DNA of 64,000 bases, taken from assembly GCA_037903475.1 (NCBI GenBank), contig JBAJFG010000320.1, positions 496,001-560,000 of the forward strand, given 5' to 3'. Origin of the DNA: Ancylostoma caninum (taxonomy: Eukaryota > Nematoda > Chromadorea > Rhabditida > Ancylostomatidae). Below are positions 20,301 to 31,493 of this stretch, one piece after another (the stretch's first letter is position 1; each line of letters begins with the position of its first letter). The notes below the pieces were generated by a model. It made no database searches. It was not told where the DNA came from and saw only the letters and a program-made list of their open reading frames with translations. The position numbers and the translations under genes were made by a program.

Positions 20301-22184
20301 TCGTTTGGTTATGCATCGATGAGTCCTAGCCAGCATAAGAGATAATTATGTTGGCGAGATTATTTCAATTAATCGCCCATTTAGAAACGACGTTAGCGTT
20401 TTAGATGTCGCCACATATTGCATTTTCTGTTCATAAGAAGTTCCCTTCTTGAAGATTATCGGACACTTACCACCCGCGCGCGTCAGGGCGCGATGAGACA
20501 GTGCATGGAAAGCGGCCGTTCCTGGTCTTTTCCGAAGAAGGACATCTCGTTTTTGATCTAATATGGGTAGTAAGGTGCTAGAATGAGTTAGACCTCCCTT
20601 TGAAGCATGTCCGGATTTTCTTTCTATGTTCCGAAAAGGCAAAACAGCCTGACGCGACGCGTGCAGGTGGTAAGTGTCCGTAGACGCTTCTTGAACGTTT
20701 TTTAAGGCTGCTGTCTCATGTCCAGTGCTTACAGAGCGAAGAAAATTCATGGGGGTGGGGTTGGACCGCATAGGGGGGCGTGGAGCTCGTTACTGTAGGT
20801 GTGGAGAGGGATTGGGGGAGGGGTTTTAGAAAGTAGCCCAGTGGAATGAGATAAAACTCAGTCGTCAACGCAGAAATGCGTTATTATTTCTTGCGACTAG
20901 AGGTGTCATATGGGGGGAACAAGATTCGATAAAGACGGGAATGGGTAAGAATTTGCATGCATAATTAGGGGGAAAAAGGTCTTGCTTTCAACGGACAAGT
21001 GGGGGGGGGGGTAGGGAAGGCGGAGGTGGGCTGACGATCAGAATTTTTTTCATCACAACGATGCTGCTTACAACTCGGCGTTCCAATGGCTAAGCATCCA
21101 ATAATTTATTTAACGTAGAATTCAACAGATTAAGGTTACAATTTTCAGTGATTTACTCCTGTGCAGCAGAACCTTGGTGCAAGGGAAAAATGCTTTTGGC
21201 ATGAGCCCTATTGCTTAAAAGAAGGAGAAAAGGAGAAGAAATCAACTCATTAAGGGGAAAACAACAGCGAATTTGTAATTGTAATTCGAATTAATCAAAA
21301 GTGGCGATTAATCGTTTGAGGATCACGAAAGTTGGTGAACCCCCTTCTTTGAGGTCCTCCCACGCCGTTCGCCCAGGGTCCCTGACGAATTCGTTCGTTC
21401 GAGTTAAGTAGGTCAGCCTAGCCCTGGCTGCTCTAGGCTTAGCATACTGCGCTCGGGTAGTGGGAACAGGATCTTGGGAGGGGACTTTTTCGCCTTCCGT
21501 AGTAGGAGAATGATCTGTTGTCTCGTCGCATTCTGTGGTCACATGAAAATCTTCCATCACTGTGCAAGCGGAACGTATGCCTTACATTTACTGGTTTTTT
21601 TTGGCACACCTGAGAGTGTATTCAAATAAATAAATAAATAAATAAATTTGCGGAACGACCAGGAACTGCACGTAGCAACCTGCATTGTGCTACGAGAAGC
21701 TAGGCCGATAAAAGGATTTCTTGTGGTGTAAGTGCGGGTAAGAAATCCCCTCCTATGTTTTTGTCTCAATTGTGATGTTCTAAGGGTGTTACATAAATGT
21801 AGATGCACATTTACAGAAAAGGAAATATTGTAGTAGTGAAGAAATACAGGCTGCTATTCTTATTGTACATGCAGTACATCATGATTATCCCATCGAACTG
21901 AAGCCATTTCTGATCGAAGAATAGTTTTTTTCCAACTTAAATAAAGCTCTCATGCAACAGGTGTTTGGAAAGCTTTGGTAAGCTTCTTAAACTAAATGAA
22001 CAAATTGAAGTAAAAGAGACGTTGGCTATAATTCATTGGTAGCCAACGACAATGGAATTACCTGCCCGTTGACGGTATGTCCATTGACAGAAGTGTGACC
22101 GGCGAGGGAATGGTCTCTCAGCCAAAACGTACCAGATGCCGGATTCTGCTCAATGGACGCATGGATCGGATGCACTCCCTTGGC
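17396..22184 (-). CDS. FHA-domain plus coiled-coil protein (5' end missing)
   Basis: Minus-strand exons 22184-22062, 19792-19706, 19650-19582, 19519-19273, 18548-18451 and 18392-18318 join in phase through GT-AG introns of 55-62 nt and two long ones. Exon 1 encodes VHPIHASIEQ...WLRDHSLAG..TSVNGHTVNG. Exon 2 encodes LHNGDLVRIGR. Together these are the central and C-terminal strands of a forkhead-associated (phosphothreonine-binding) fold; the usual N-terminal GR strand must lie upstream. Next come a Ser/Arg/Pro-rich linker and a heptad segment (LLQRVIRLQDEVARKNAEID). Two further exons, 18095-17982 and 17526-17396, match each other in phase but not the preceding exon, so one small exon is probably missing. 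FHAD1-like proteins share this FHA/coiled-coil layout, an inference only. The 2.3-kb second intron is full of repeats. An alternative stop at 19247 exists if the 19273 donor is not used. Confidence 0.65.
19866..20085. mobile_element. diverged relative of the 249-bp MITE
   Basis: The right end GGTATAAATTGCCCT (to 20085) matches the MITE terminus, and the left end begins AGGGGAATTAAA. Both are flanked by ATA (19863-19865, 20086-20088). The interior has the same layout (GATAGGCCTTGTAGC, ACGCATGCGTTTTCGG) but low identity. It lies in the FHA gene's second intron. Confidence 0.6.
20346..20771 (-). other. 141-codon intronic frame, probably repeat-derived
   Basis: An uninterrupted minus-strand frame with no recognised domain, inside an intron of the FHA gene and next to G-rich sequence (about 20755-21010). 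No splice context. It is listed because of its length; I cannot assign it. Confidence 0.25.
21291..21560 (-). CDS. 89-codon frame, possible transposable-element fragment
   Basis: The frame starts MMEDFHVTTECDETTDH and runs to TAA. It is acidic and Thr/Pro-rich at first, then basic with AARARLTYLTRTNEFVRDPG and a conserved-looking WEDLKEGGSP. The shape suggests a retroelement gag-like N-terminal region, but I cannot name a family. It is intronic to the FHA gene and adjacent to a retroposon-type tail at 21600-21656. Confidence 0.35.
   Translation of the reverse strand: MMEDFHVTTECDETTDHSPTTEGEKVPSQDPVPTTRAQYAKPRAARARLTYLTRTNEFVRDPGRTAWEDLKEGGSPTFVILKRLIATFD
21596..21656 (+). repeat. retroposon-type tail: GGCACACC motif plus (AAAT)n
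   Basis: GGCACACCTGAGAGTGTATT is followed by five or six AAAT units. The same motif plus tail recurs near 31418 and, in altered form, near 33055. This suggests the 3' end of one retroposon family. Confidence 0.55.
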
Positions 22185-23762
22185 CTGAAGAACACATATC
22201 CCCTTCTTGGAATATTATACTTGAATGAGAACGAGATCTTTGAAGTAAATTTCACATTACTACAACCCATTAATCACTTGTATTGAATGCTAGCTGGCAT
22301 GGAAATAAATGAAATCAGACCGACTAATCAGCGCAATCGTTTTCAACGGTTGTTTACTCACTACCTAATCACTCCACTGCGTTGAAAGGAAATCACAAAT
22401 GTACAGATGATGACCTTCAAGAATCGTTTTGGACACGCTCAGTGGCTTATTCTAAAGAAGCGCAAACACTGCTTCATCAGGATTTACCTTCCCCTACAAA
22501 CCCTAGCCTCCCATGCTCAAAACTATGTATGACATGCCAATCATAACATCCATTATTGGCCTCAGTTCCACCTATAATAATAAGACCAACCTTTCCTTGA
22601 ATTAAACCAGAGATCATCATAAAGCGTTATTCACAGGCCATAATACACCATCAAACCATTGAACACAGGAACGTTTTTCACACATTTAAAGTTCCCCATG
22701 AAAAATAGGAAGATGGTCTTACATGAACATAAGCAGCATGCTGGGTCACTGCTTGAGTCGGGATTTTGACTTCATTCCGCTCGAAGACTAGATTTTAAAA
22801 CGACTGAAATCATTTTGAATGAACTTGCAAGAAAGCTGCCGATATCCGATCACCGCCATGTATCATCAAGTGACCGTCGTCGCTTGATATCTCCTGAACT
22901 GAGGCATGTTCTCCAACATTGGCATGACTCATATGATTTCCAACGAAGAACGAAATGAAGACGGCAAAAAAAAAACTGCTGTTTATCCCGAAAGCATAGT
23001 GCAAAATTGGAATTTTTAATCAATATCACTCCTACCCGGTCATCGCAATGTTTGACGGTTAGGAATTTTAAAGTTCTATCGAGGTTTAGTATACCTCTCT
23101 CAGGGCGAAACACTCTGTAGATGTATGTATATACCTTCTTCTTGTTGCGACATTGCGGCATTTCATGTTACCGCTGTGTCCTTACAACAATGTCAATACT
23201 ATTGTTTTTATTGTATGCCTCAAATAACATACATACTACATAAACGAATGGATGAATAACGTTAGCACTGACTACGTCTAATCCCGGGAGTACAAGTGCA
23301 GTTCTCGATTCCTGGTAAGACTGGCGGACTCTCCCAAATGCTAGTGGTGGACGTGGACAGAGGGGGAGCACTGTCGCTTCCTCAACTATGGGGGCTCTAA
23401 CGACCAGTATTCCAAGGACAAGGTTATTAAATGATTACTTTTCAATTTAGATAGCTAAGTGAACATTGAAAACAACAACAAAAATAAGGAATTAAAAATA
23501 ATCTGGCACGAATTTTATCGCCACTTTAAAAGTATGCAGTTCCGAAAAATTTGCGGACTCCCTGCCCTCCCCTTCTCCTCCATTCCGTCCCGCTTATGCT
23601 CCAAATACCAGATGAAAAATGAGAACAGAATACTCTGAATTCAGAAGGTCTCCTGGCAAATAGTTTGGTGCCTTTTCAGGCAAGAGCAGCATTAGTAGGG
23701 AGGCCCAAGCTGATCTCGAATACTTCTCGCTGTGCGCACGAATGCATTATCTCAACCTACAG
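22185..23762. other. upstream region of FHA gene; missing 5' exons may lie here
   Basis: The FHA gene needs an exon for its N-terminal strand, but I could not find one with the GR motif. Only the short frame at 22810-23004 and repeat-like sequence are visible. Confidence 0.4.
22810..23004 (-). CDS. 64-codon putative secreted peptide
   Basis: The frame begins MHYAFGINSSFFFAVFISFF, a signal-peptide-like stretch. It continues with a small polar segment (ISSDDGHLMIHGGDRISAAF) and stops after 64 codons. Part of the hydrophobic run comes from an A-rich tract, so it may be chance. No splice or poly(A) support. Confidence 0.25.
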   Translation of the reverse strand: MHYAFGINSSFFFAVFISFFVGNHMSHANVGEHASVQEISSDDGHLMIHGGDRISAAFLQVHSK

Positions 23763-23858
23763 GAGCTACGTATCCTTGGATAGATCTAAATTCAGTTGGA
23801 GTGAAAATGAAGTGTAGAACTCACATTGATCTTGAGGTCACACTTGTCGGTCCCAATG
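23763..23858 (+). CDS. isolated exon, phase 1-1, unknown protein
   Basis: Acceptor CTACAG and donor ATG|gtgagc bracket 96 nt encoding YPWIDLNSVGVKMKCRTHID and EVTLVGPN. It has good splice sites and balanced codons. A symmetric 1-1 phase is typical of extracellular modules. A longer version ending at the GT at 23909 is also open. It is not joinable in phase to the exons at 24799 or 26334 without further exons. Confidence 0.45.
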
Positions 23859-24798
23859 GTGAGCACCTTCGACTGTATCGGGATTGTTTCGAGATTCCGC
23901 GAGCTGTATCGACGCAACATCTTCGTTCCAACGCTTGATCATTTTACACCTGAAACTGCAACAAGACGTTCAAAACGTTTCAAGACTATAATTACTCGGA
24001 GACCAAGGCAATTTTTACCACATGCATCGTAACTAAGTGCGTCAAGCGCAGTTATTCGCAAAGGATTTTCTATAATACCTCTCGTCAATCCACTTCTTTT
24101 CAGCTTTTCTGGAGATTGGTGTGAACGCTTTGTAGTGAAACCACTATGAAGGACATGAGGAGAAGCAGATGTAAGCATGACATGTTGACATTGAAACTTT
24201 GTTTTTTTTACTGTAATCTCATTGGGAATTAGAAATGCAGCTCAAATAGAAGCAACCATAAAGTCCCAGTTCTGTGGAAGATTCCAAGAGCTTCCATGTG
24301 ATATTGCTTTCTGATGGACGCAGTAACTATACCATGTCATGCTTTCATCTGAATATTGCACTTTTCGACGGCGCTTTTCCGAGACTATATTACTTACTCC
24401 ACGAAGCAACGGATCATACGTATTTGCCGAGCCGAAGCTCAAAAATTAAACATTAATTGGCTACCACGGCAAAAATGTGCTCGATCCGCAATGTGTTAAG
24501 GGAAAGATGATAATACATAGTTGTCAAGTTTTGCTTTAGAAGGAGATTGATATATCTCTTGGTCTCTTGCACAGTAAGAAGGATTACTTTATTTAGGAAC
24601 AATTTTTTTCCACGTTTAATAAACAACAAACTCCCTTAAGATTTGCTGTAACATGAGCACAAGTTGAAATATCCTTCGAATTTCAATCAGATCTTTTCAG
24701 AGATGTTTCAAAGAAATTGAAAACTATACTTCGTATATTTTTTGATTTACTATAACTAAGAATGAACTCAGCGAGTTCTTTGAAGGATATCCTAACAG

Positions 24799-24991
24799 AT
24801 GTGGATCCCTACACCATCCTTTGCATGTGCCCGGTATGCGAGTGTTGTAGAATTTCAGCAGAGAGGCATTGCTGGAGAGACAGATGCTAACAGGCTTACC
24901 TTCATTGTTCCAAACGTTGCTGGCGCAGTTCGTCCTGGAAGACTGTACCTCAGCTCTGAAGCAGAAACACTCAGAATGTCACACGAAAGTG
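24799..24991 (+). CDS. isolated exon, unknown protein
   Basis: Begins at ATG directly after CTAACAG and runs 64 codons to G|gtaatc. The product includes VEFQQRGIAGETDANRLTFI and NVAGAVRPGRLYLSSEAETL, a plausible globular sequence. It could be an internal phase-0 exon or a trans-spliced first exon. Family not recognised. Confidence 0.5.
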
Positions 24992-26005
24992 GTAATCATC
25001 GCAAATGGATAATAGACAGCAGCGCGCGCATGGAGTCATGGTAGCAACGAAACAAGCTGGAAGGCAATCAAAGCCGGCGGCAGCGGGGCGAGTTGTAGCG
25101 AAATGATTCCGCCGCTGCCACTGCACCGCTGCGATATTGTTACATGCACAAAGCTTGAAGTTTGAGGATATCAGCAACCACATTCCGCACAGGAAACCTA
25201 GAAACCGTGTTCTGTACCCAAGTGCATAGGTTTCTCGTGGATTTCGCTTCGGACTTCGGAAACGCATGGGTTTTCCACAGGCATGCATTGGTTTTCCACG
25301 GATTTGACCACTACTGGTTTAGAAAAAATCCGTATTTTGGACGAGCACGTAGTCTCAATCGTGGGATTTGGATCTTTCAAGCTGATCCACAACACGCTTC
25401 TGAGCGGCTGAGTATAAACTCGAAGGATGCGAAACGAAATTTGAACAGTCATCATTAGCAGAGATGAAATATCGATTCAAGGATGAAATCTCGATTCAGA
25501 GAAAGCCTTGGATGTTGAAGCATCTAAAATAGATCTCCTAGGGTTTCAAGTTACTGATTAATCAGGGAAGTTAGAAAACTTGTGATATTCGATGTATTCA
25601 ATGTAGAAAAGGTAGAATAGAGGCCACCATCTGAGACCAGGAGAACTACTGAGGTCCCAGCCATGTGAAAAAAAGTGAATTTGGGTCCCAAGGGCAGTGC
25701 GCTGGATTTCAACCAAATGATGTATAGTTCTCAATTTGTTTGTGCATTATTCATCATTTATTAATTGTCATGAATCAATACGTATATGTTCATTATTATT
25801 TTTGGCGAATTATGTATGTAGAAAAAAAAATCAGTAAAACTTGTGTGAGCAAGTAAAGCTCCGATGAAGTGTCTAAAGAGGATAGTGAAAGGGAGCAGAT
25901 CACTCGCCACAGAAAGTACGTTTGGGCCCGTCACCAATTCAAACCGCTAAGGTATAACGACTCTGTATACCAACTTTGTTGGTAAGCCAACTTAGCCAAG
26001 CCCCA
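24992..26005. other. repeat-like sequence, no gene seen
   Basis: Bases about 25195-25300 contain partial repeats of TTTTCCACGGATTT-like words. Nothing coding is supported. Confidence 0.4.
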
Positions 26006-26296
26006 TGACGATAAAAGGATAAAGTGGTCGGCGTTAATCAATCCCGTCACGAGGGATGCGCCACGCATTCGACTTCATCTGAGCATCGTAGAGGCGTTGA
26101 ATGCGTATGTGCCCTGTACAGTGACTTGCGGGGGGCACCCGATGTACCAAGTCAGTGCTTCATCCTCCCAGACTCCTCTGGTACCAATTTACCGACCCCG
26201 GAGGGATGGAAGGCTTGGTTGGCCTCGGGCGGGATCGAACCATCGATCGTGTGCGTGCGCAGCGAGCCTCTTACCACTGCGCCACACGCGCCCCCA
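26006..26296 (-). mobile_element. tRNA-derived SINE, copy A
   Basis: On the minus strand the 5' end reads GTGTGGCGCAGTGGTAAGAG (A-box-like) and about 50 nt later GGTTCGATCCC (B box), the internal RNA polymerase III promoter layout of a tRNA. The tRNA-unrelated body follows (GACCCCGGAG..., GTACATCGGGTGCC..., TTGATTAACGCCGACCACTT). A second copy with the same body lies at 42270-42770, also on the minus strand. Confidence 0.75.
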
Positions 26297-26333
26297 TGAC
26301 GATATAATTAATTTTTTTCACAAAACTGTTCAG

Positions 26334-26436
26334 AATATTCGACCCTGTCTGGTAGGAATAATGAGGTCCAGAATTGCTGCAGCTAAAGGAGTAATTGCCT
26401 ATTATAATACTCTGGAAATTACTGGCTCATGTTGTG
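26334..26436 (+). CDS. candidate isolated exon
   Basis: Acceptor CTGTTCAG and donor GTG|gtaagtcc bracket an open phase-0 to phase-1 segment encoding RPCLVGIMRSRIAAAKGVIA and YYNTLEITGSCC. Splice sites are good but there is no domain and no partner exon in phase. Confidence 0.35.
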
Positions 26437-28319
26437 GTAAGTCCTCTATGGCTGGTATCATACCGTATCATACTATTGTAAGCCAAGGCTGCGACAGTCA
26501 AATGCTGCCTCCATCTGAGGAATAAGCGTTGTGAGAAAAAAAGCACTACTGAGGTTGAGTTATTCTCCATCCTGAGGTCTTATCAAAAATATGTGCTCCA
26601 GAAAATTCTGCAGCAGATTCTGTAGAGGCATACTGTGCATAAGTGAATTTTTTGTACAATACAAAATAGGTGAGGCTTGTTTTATCACATTGCTCACATC
26701 TGGTTAATCACAACATTTTTTCATCCTTATTGTTTTCTTAATATTTTACATTTGCATTTTTGTTTTATATCATGTGCCAGCTCGTATGCGCATACCCGAG
26801 AAAATACGAAAACCACACAGGAAAACATATTATCACGTCAATATGTAGGGAAATTATCGACGTCAAGGTCGTTCTGTGTGCTCTAGCAACTATGATTTAT
26901 TTTTCGCTAAGCTGATTACACCTGCCCATTAGGAAATGCAGCCTAGCCTCCTGCAATTCTATATAGTGCAAAAATGCTCCGACTGTAAATACATACCCTC
27001 TCATGTTGCACCGAGAAAAAAAGAAGAAAAGCCTCTAACTCCTGATGTTGTGGTAAGGTGATGACAAAAAAATTTGTGATTGTTCTGCAGACAGTAAAAA
27101 ATCATTGAAAACGAGGAAGACTTATTAACTACCTGCCTCTAGGTCTGAAGAAGGCATTAAATGCCGAAACCTTAAAAGGCATTGAGGAGCTTTCAACAGA
27201 ACAACTATATCAGCAATCTTTCATGAAGCTCAGAGACAGAACAGTACTGGAAAAAACGAAAACTTTTATCACATTTGCTTGTTTTTGTTCCGAATATTCT
27301 AACGAGAAATACAACGAACTAGCAGTAAGAAAAATGGCCCTGCGTTCGCAACAATTCTGTCTATGCAATGGCAGTTCTTGGTGTGCTCACTTGTCCATTG
27401 CTGGGGAGCAGCCATTAAACAAAAAAATGCTATGCCAGCGGTAATAACAGAGGAATCGCGTGTTACTACTGAGTTTCATGAGATAACACAAAATAGTATG
27501 GTGGGTCAGAAATAGACACGTAGACTGACTGTCAGCTTTTTGTTCGCTTTTACTGGAACATATTGGCATGGATTCTTGTAAGAGGACAATGAATTTTAGG
27601 AGAGGATAGTCTGATGAAAGTTACACAAAATCAAAGGCAAAAGTTTTCATGAGGCAGTTTTTGCTAAAATATGTGACTCAGACGAGTTGTACTAGTCTGA
27701 AATGAGGTCTCTCAAAATCCTACAAGGTGATGTTGATTTTCATGCATATCCAAGCTTTCTTCCGCCTTCAATCCACGTGCGGAGCTTATACAGAAGCTCC
27801 TACATTTTGTAGATGAATTCTGGATCGAGAACTTGTCTGCGAGTATTGGCTGAGGTTGAAGGCAACTGATTTGGGAAGGTAAGGATTGTCTCAGAAGTCT
27901 GGGCTTATTCTATTATGTATGTATTTAAATTAAAAATAAATAAAAATTGAAGTAAAATAACAAATACTTTCAGCATAGTTCTCAGTGCTTCGTGTTTATT
28001 TACTTATTTATTTATGTTATACCAGTCAGAAAAATGGGGATACCGCGTTAAAAAAATGGTAAAATATTCGATTGATCGTGAAATAAATTTTGTGTTATAG
28101 AATTGGTGACCGCTCGAAGCCTACCACAGCCGAATTGATTTTTTTTTCACTTCCACTTCAAATTAGTAATTTCTTGTTATGTGTAAATACACGTCTTTTT
28201 TAAAGAAATTTAACGTCTTTTTTAAGAAATAGATGTCGTTTCTAATGGTCGAATTATTGGGTATTATTCAGCTTTTTTGCTTGTAGGTTCAACTATTTAT
28301 TGGTGAATTGTGTCACACG
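26437..28319. other. gene-poor AT-rich stretch
   Basis: No supported exon. It contains the hammerhead-like motif listed separately and AT-rich repeats near 27930-28020. Confidence 0.45.
27143..27171 (+). other. hammerhead-ribozyme-like core motif (weak)
   Basis: GTCTGAAGAAGGCAT-TAA-ATGCCGAAACC has the CUGANGA box, a GGCAT/ATGCC stem and a GAAAC box in hammerhead order. One extra A lies before the stem, and no clear GUC cleavage site follows CCTTAAAAGG. It may be a decayed copy of a retroelement-associated ribozyme. Confidence 0.25.
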
Positions 28320-28378
28320 ACTTTTGATGATGCGCCTATGTGGTGAATTCAATAAATAAATAAATATATTTAGCTCAA
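28320..28378 (+). repeat. retroposon-like AAAT tail
   Basis: TGGTGAATTCAATAAATAAATAAATAT resembles the other AAAT-tailed insertions in the window. The upstream body is not recognised. Confidence 0.35.
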
Positions 28379-28567
28379 AAAATAGGTATGTCTTGGCACT
28401 ATTTTACTACCCAACGTCTGTTTTTTATATTCTCTATTTTATTAACTTCGTAACCAATCGATCCGGCCTTGAACTACACCAACGACTCCATTCACTAGCA
28501 GAAGAACGGAAACAGCAGTGAAATTTAGTGTTTTTTCTACTTCCACTTCAAATTCGTGACATTCCCC

Positions 28568-28756
28568 TCACTGTACTCGACGAAGGTCGTACTCAGAGCT
28601 TAATTTCGGTATAGTGGAAGGACGGAAATGAGCCATTGATTTTTCTTTTTTCTTCGTTGGATGTTTAGCTGCTGGCCTTCTTGGCAGCGACAGTTCCAAC
28701 AAACTACTGGGCTGCGGCAATTGTTTCGCTGCTATCCTTTTGAGAATATGGAGCAC
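28568..28756 (-). CDS. 62-codon basic frame, possible terminal exon
   Basis: The minus-strand product is Lys/Arg/Pro-rich (AAKHPTKKKEKSMAHFRPST) and ends in a stop at 28568. AATAAA occurs about 125 nt downstream on that strand. A plus-strand reading with an acceptor near 28668 is also open, so strand is uncertain. Confidence 0.3.
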   Translation of the reverse strand: MLHILKRIAAKQLPQPSSLLELSLPRRPAAKHPTKKKEKSMAHFRPSTIPKLSSEYDLRRVQ

Positions 28757-31414
28757 TCTCAGACCTACGTACGTAGCAATTTTAGCGTTCTGTGTCTTTC
28801 ATTCTATAAACAACCAGAAAATCATGAGAATATCCATGAGAACCTCTTTTTTTAGGTCTCACCACTTCCTTAGAGCGATTCTGTGGTTGCTAGGTTGAAA
28901 ACTAACGAATGAGAGCTTCCTCCTCTAAATTCACGAATTGCAAAGCTACGCAGTTGCTTTTTCTCATCGCAAAAATTGCACTGAACGAGCAAAGGCATGG
29001 ACTGCAATATACTAATTTCTACGTTAGACGAGAAAAGAAGTGCATGAAAGGCCCTGACATTATTCTTTGCACCTTAACGAACTGATTAGAGAATAAATGG
29101 CGCTTCATCCGTGAAAAGGACTGTGAAAGGGCACTCAACTGACTAATAATCGTATGAACAAGAATCGGTAATTGGTGCAGCCTCTTCTCGAATGGCTCTG
29201 TATGTATACGGCAAGGAAATGACAACATACATATGTACTCATAACGAGTCGAACAGGTGGAAAATGCAGTGAAATGAGAAATACAATGAAGTTTGGTTTC
29301 TTCTTCGTGGAGTTTTTGAAGTGCTTCTGCCTTTGCTAGGTTTTAGATGAGCGTTTAAATAATAGTCCAGTGTTTTGCCATGAAGTCCTTTTTCAAAAAA
29401 AGTCTCGCTTGTCTTCCTTTCAAAATGGGTCCGTAATTTACTATTAGGCGGACGATTATCTCTAGTAATTCCACAACAACTCTGTACCAGGACTGGTGAT
29501 GAGGGAGAAAGAAGAGCGAATTTTGACAATATGGATTCTTGACCTCCGTAGCTATTTCGATATCGTTAATCGCCAGTAGGTTATCCACATAAGAACCATG
29601 AGAAAAAGAGGCGTTATGAGACCATCATCGAAATTCTCACACTCAAAAATCGAAGAGAACGGAGTGTAAGTAGGTAAGAGACAAATATTCTATTCATAGG
29701 TTCCTCATCTTACTTATATCCTCATATCGTATAAGAAAAGTTTCCATGGCAACACGGATATGCTGTAAAGTTTGAAAAAATTTTGGATGAAAATAGACAC
29801 TGAAAAAAAAAAGATTCTACTGACAATGAGGATTATGACATTTATCCAAATAAAAGAGTCAATCTGCGGCAAGTTTGTGAAAAAATGCGCTCATTATCAA
29901 CCGCTGAGAAACTGAAAATGCAGTCGGTTGCCTCGAATTTCCATTAAAGGCTTCAATGTGACTGCTGCTATGGATGTGGCAACGGATGGAAACGAGGGCA
30001 GTCAACGGGGCGAATGGGCGTGGCTGTTGAGCCCTCTCCTCCTATGGTCTCCCCGCTCCAGCTCATCGCGACTCGAAGGTCAGGAGATCAGTTCCTGGAT
30101 AGATTGGCAAAATTGGCTTTGGTCGACACCCAGCTACCAACATTGCGACGTCCAAGCCAGATTGCAATATGTCAAATAGCTGAAACGGGTATTTCCATAG
30201 CAACGACCAGTGTCAATTACTCGCTGAACTTCTCAAACAAAGCTTCAGCAATCAAAGGATTAGAACGCCAGCCTGTGGACAGGAAGACACCAAAGGAAAG
30301 TAGACGTCATCACAACCTGAGTCGGCATAAAATTATAGTACTAATCATCAATCCAACTACACATCTCTTAGAAAAAAAAACTCCCCAGACATCCCTGCAG
30401 CGACCCTTTGCGCCTCATTTCTCGACAGAGTTCGGAGTAGAGGCGAAGCCTGAGTTTATTATTGGTGTTTTCCGTCCAAGGCAATTTCTGCCTATTTTGC
30501 TTATAATAAGTGTTTAGTGTTAGGCACCGCCTGGTGCAAGGGCAACTTCTTCTGAATATCAGGAACTTTTTCTGCTGTGATTTACTGCTTTCAGAATTAT
30601 CGGCCTCTGTTGGGCTCGGGAAACACAAGCATGTACTATGTGCGGCTCGTTTCGGAAAGAAACCTTAGCAATTGGATATATGTTTAAAGCAATATGTCCC
30701 CTCATTTATCACGATCTTCCAAATCAGACCCCAGCACGAGCCTTTCGTCGGGTCAGCACAAAAACGAAGCACCCCTTCAAAAACCCAAATTTTAAGAAGT
30801 CCCCCTTGAAGCCCCCATGCTTCTCAGACATGGTGACATGTCGTGCAACCACACCATTTGTGTTTAACTATAGGCAGTGCCTATATTTTAAATACAACCT
30901 CCCATTCTCAAGGAAAAGAAGATGAGCAAACAATATCGGCAATGAATCAAGAATTTGCAAAACAATGCAAATTCGACGAAAAAGATCCCGAAACAAAAAG
31001 GAGAGGTCCAGATTAGCAATTGCCAAGCGAGCTAGGTCAAAGTAGGTTTGGAATCCAAATCTTCCAAACGTTCCAATATGGTTGTAATCATAAGTGCTCG
31101 TCAAAATCTCTGTTTTTTTCTGCAGACTCCTTACTACATATTAATGTAGACCGTCAACAGAGTAGTAGACACAATAGTATATTAGCGCGTCCTGATGTTC
31201 AAAATTCTGCACACTGCAGAGCAGTCTGGCTAGTATCGGTTCCGATATAATCACAAAATGATAAACTTCGCTATTTTCGAAGAATCCAAGAATACCATCA
31301 TCTCCCCGTTTGTTGGTTTTAATCTACTTAGTTGCGAAAAGTTCAAGTTCATGTTTTTTTTCTTTCAAGTTTGGTGCTGAGTTATTTGCATCTTCCTTGT
31401 TTCACTTCAATTTA
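28757..31414. other. gene-poor stretch with one long plus-strand frame
   Basis: The frame 30014-30517 (167 codons) contains VAVEPSPPMVSPLQLIATRR and LDRLAKLALVDTQLPTLRR, which could be part of an exon. I found no supporting splice pair. The rest shows no gene. Confidence 0.35.
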
Positions 31415-31417
31415 CGG

Positions 31418-31439
31418 CACACCTTGCTGTGTATTGAAA

Positions 31440-31491
<52 letters not shown>
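31418..31491 (+). repeat. retroposon tail with (AAAT)n, about 13 units
   Basis: GGCACACCTTGCTGTGTATT is followed by uninterrupted AAAT repeats. The motif is shared with 21596-21656. Confidence 0.65.

Positions 31492-31493
<2 letters not shown>

Noticed and set aside
26006..26296. Functional tRNA gene
   Set aside because: A and B boxes are present but the acceptor and anticodon stems do not form, and a SINE body follows.
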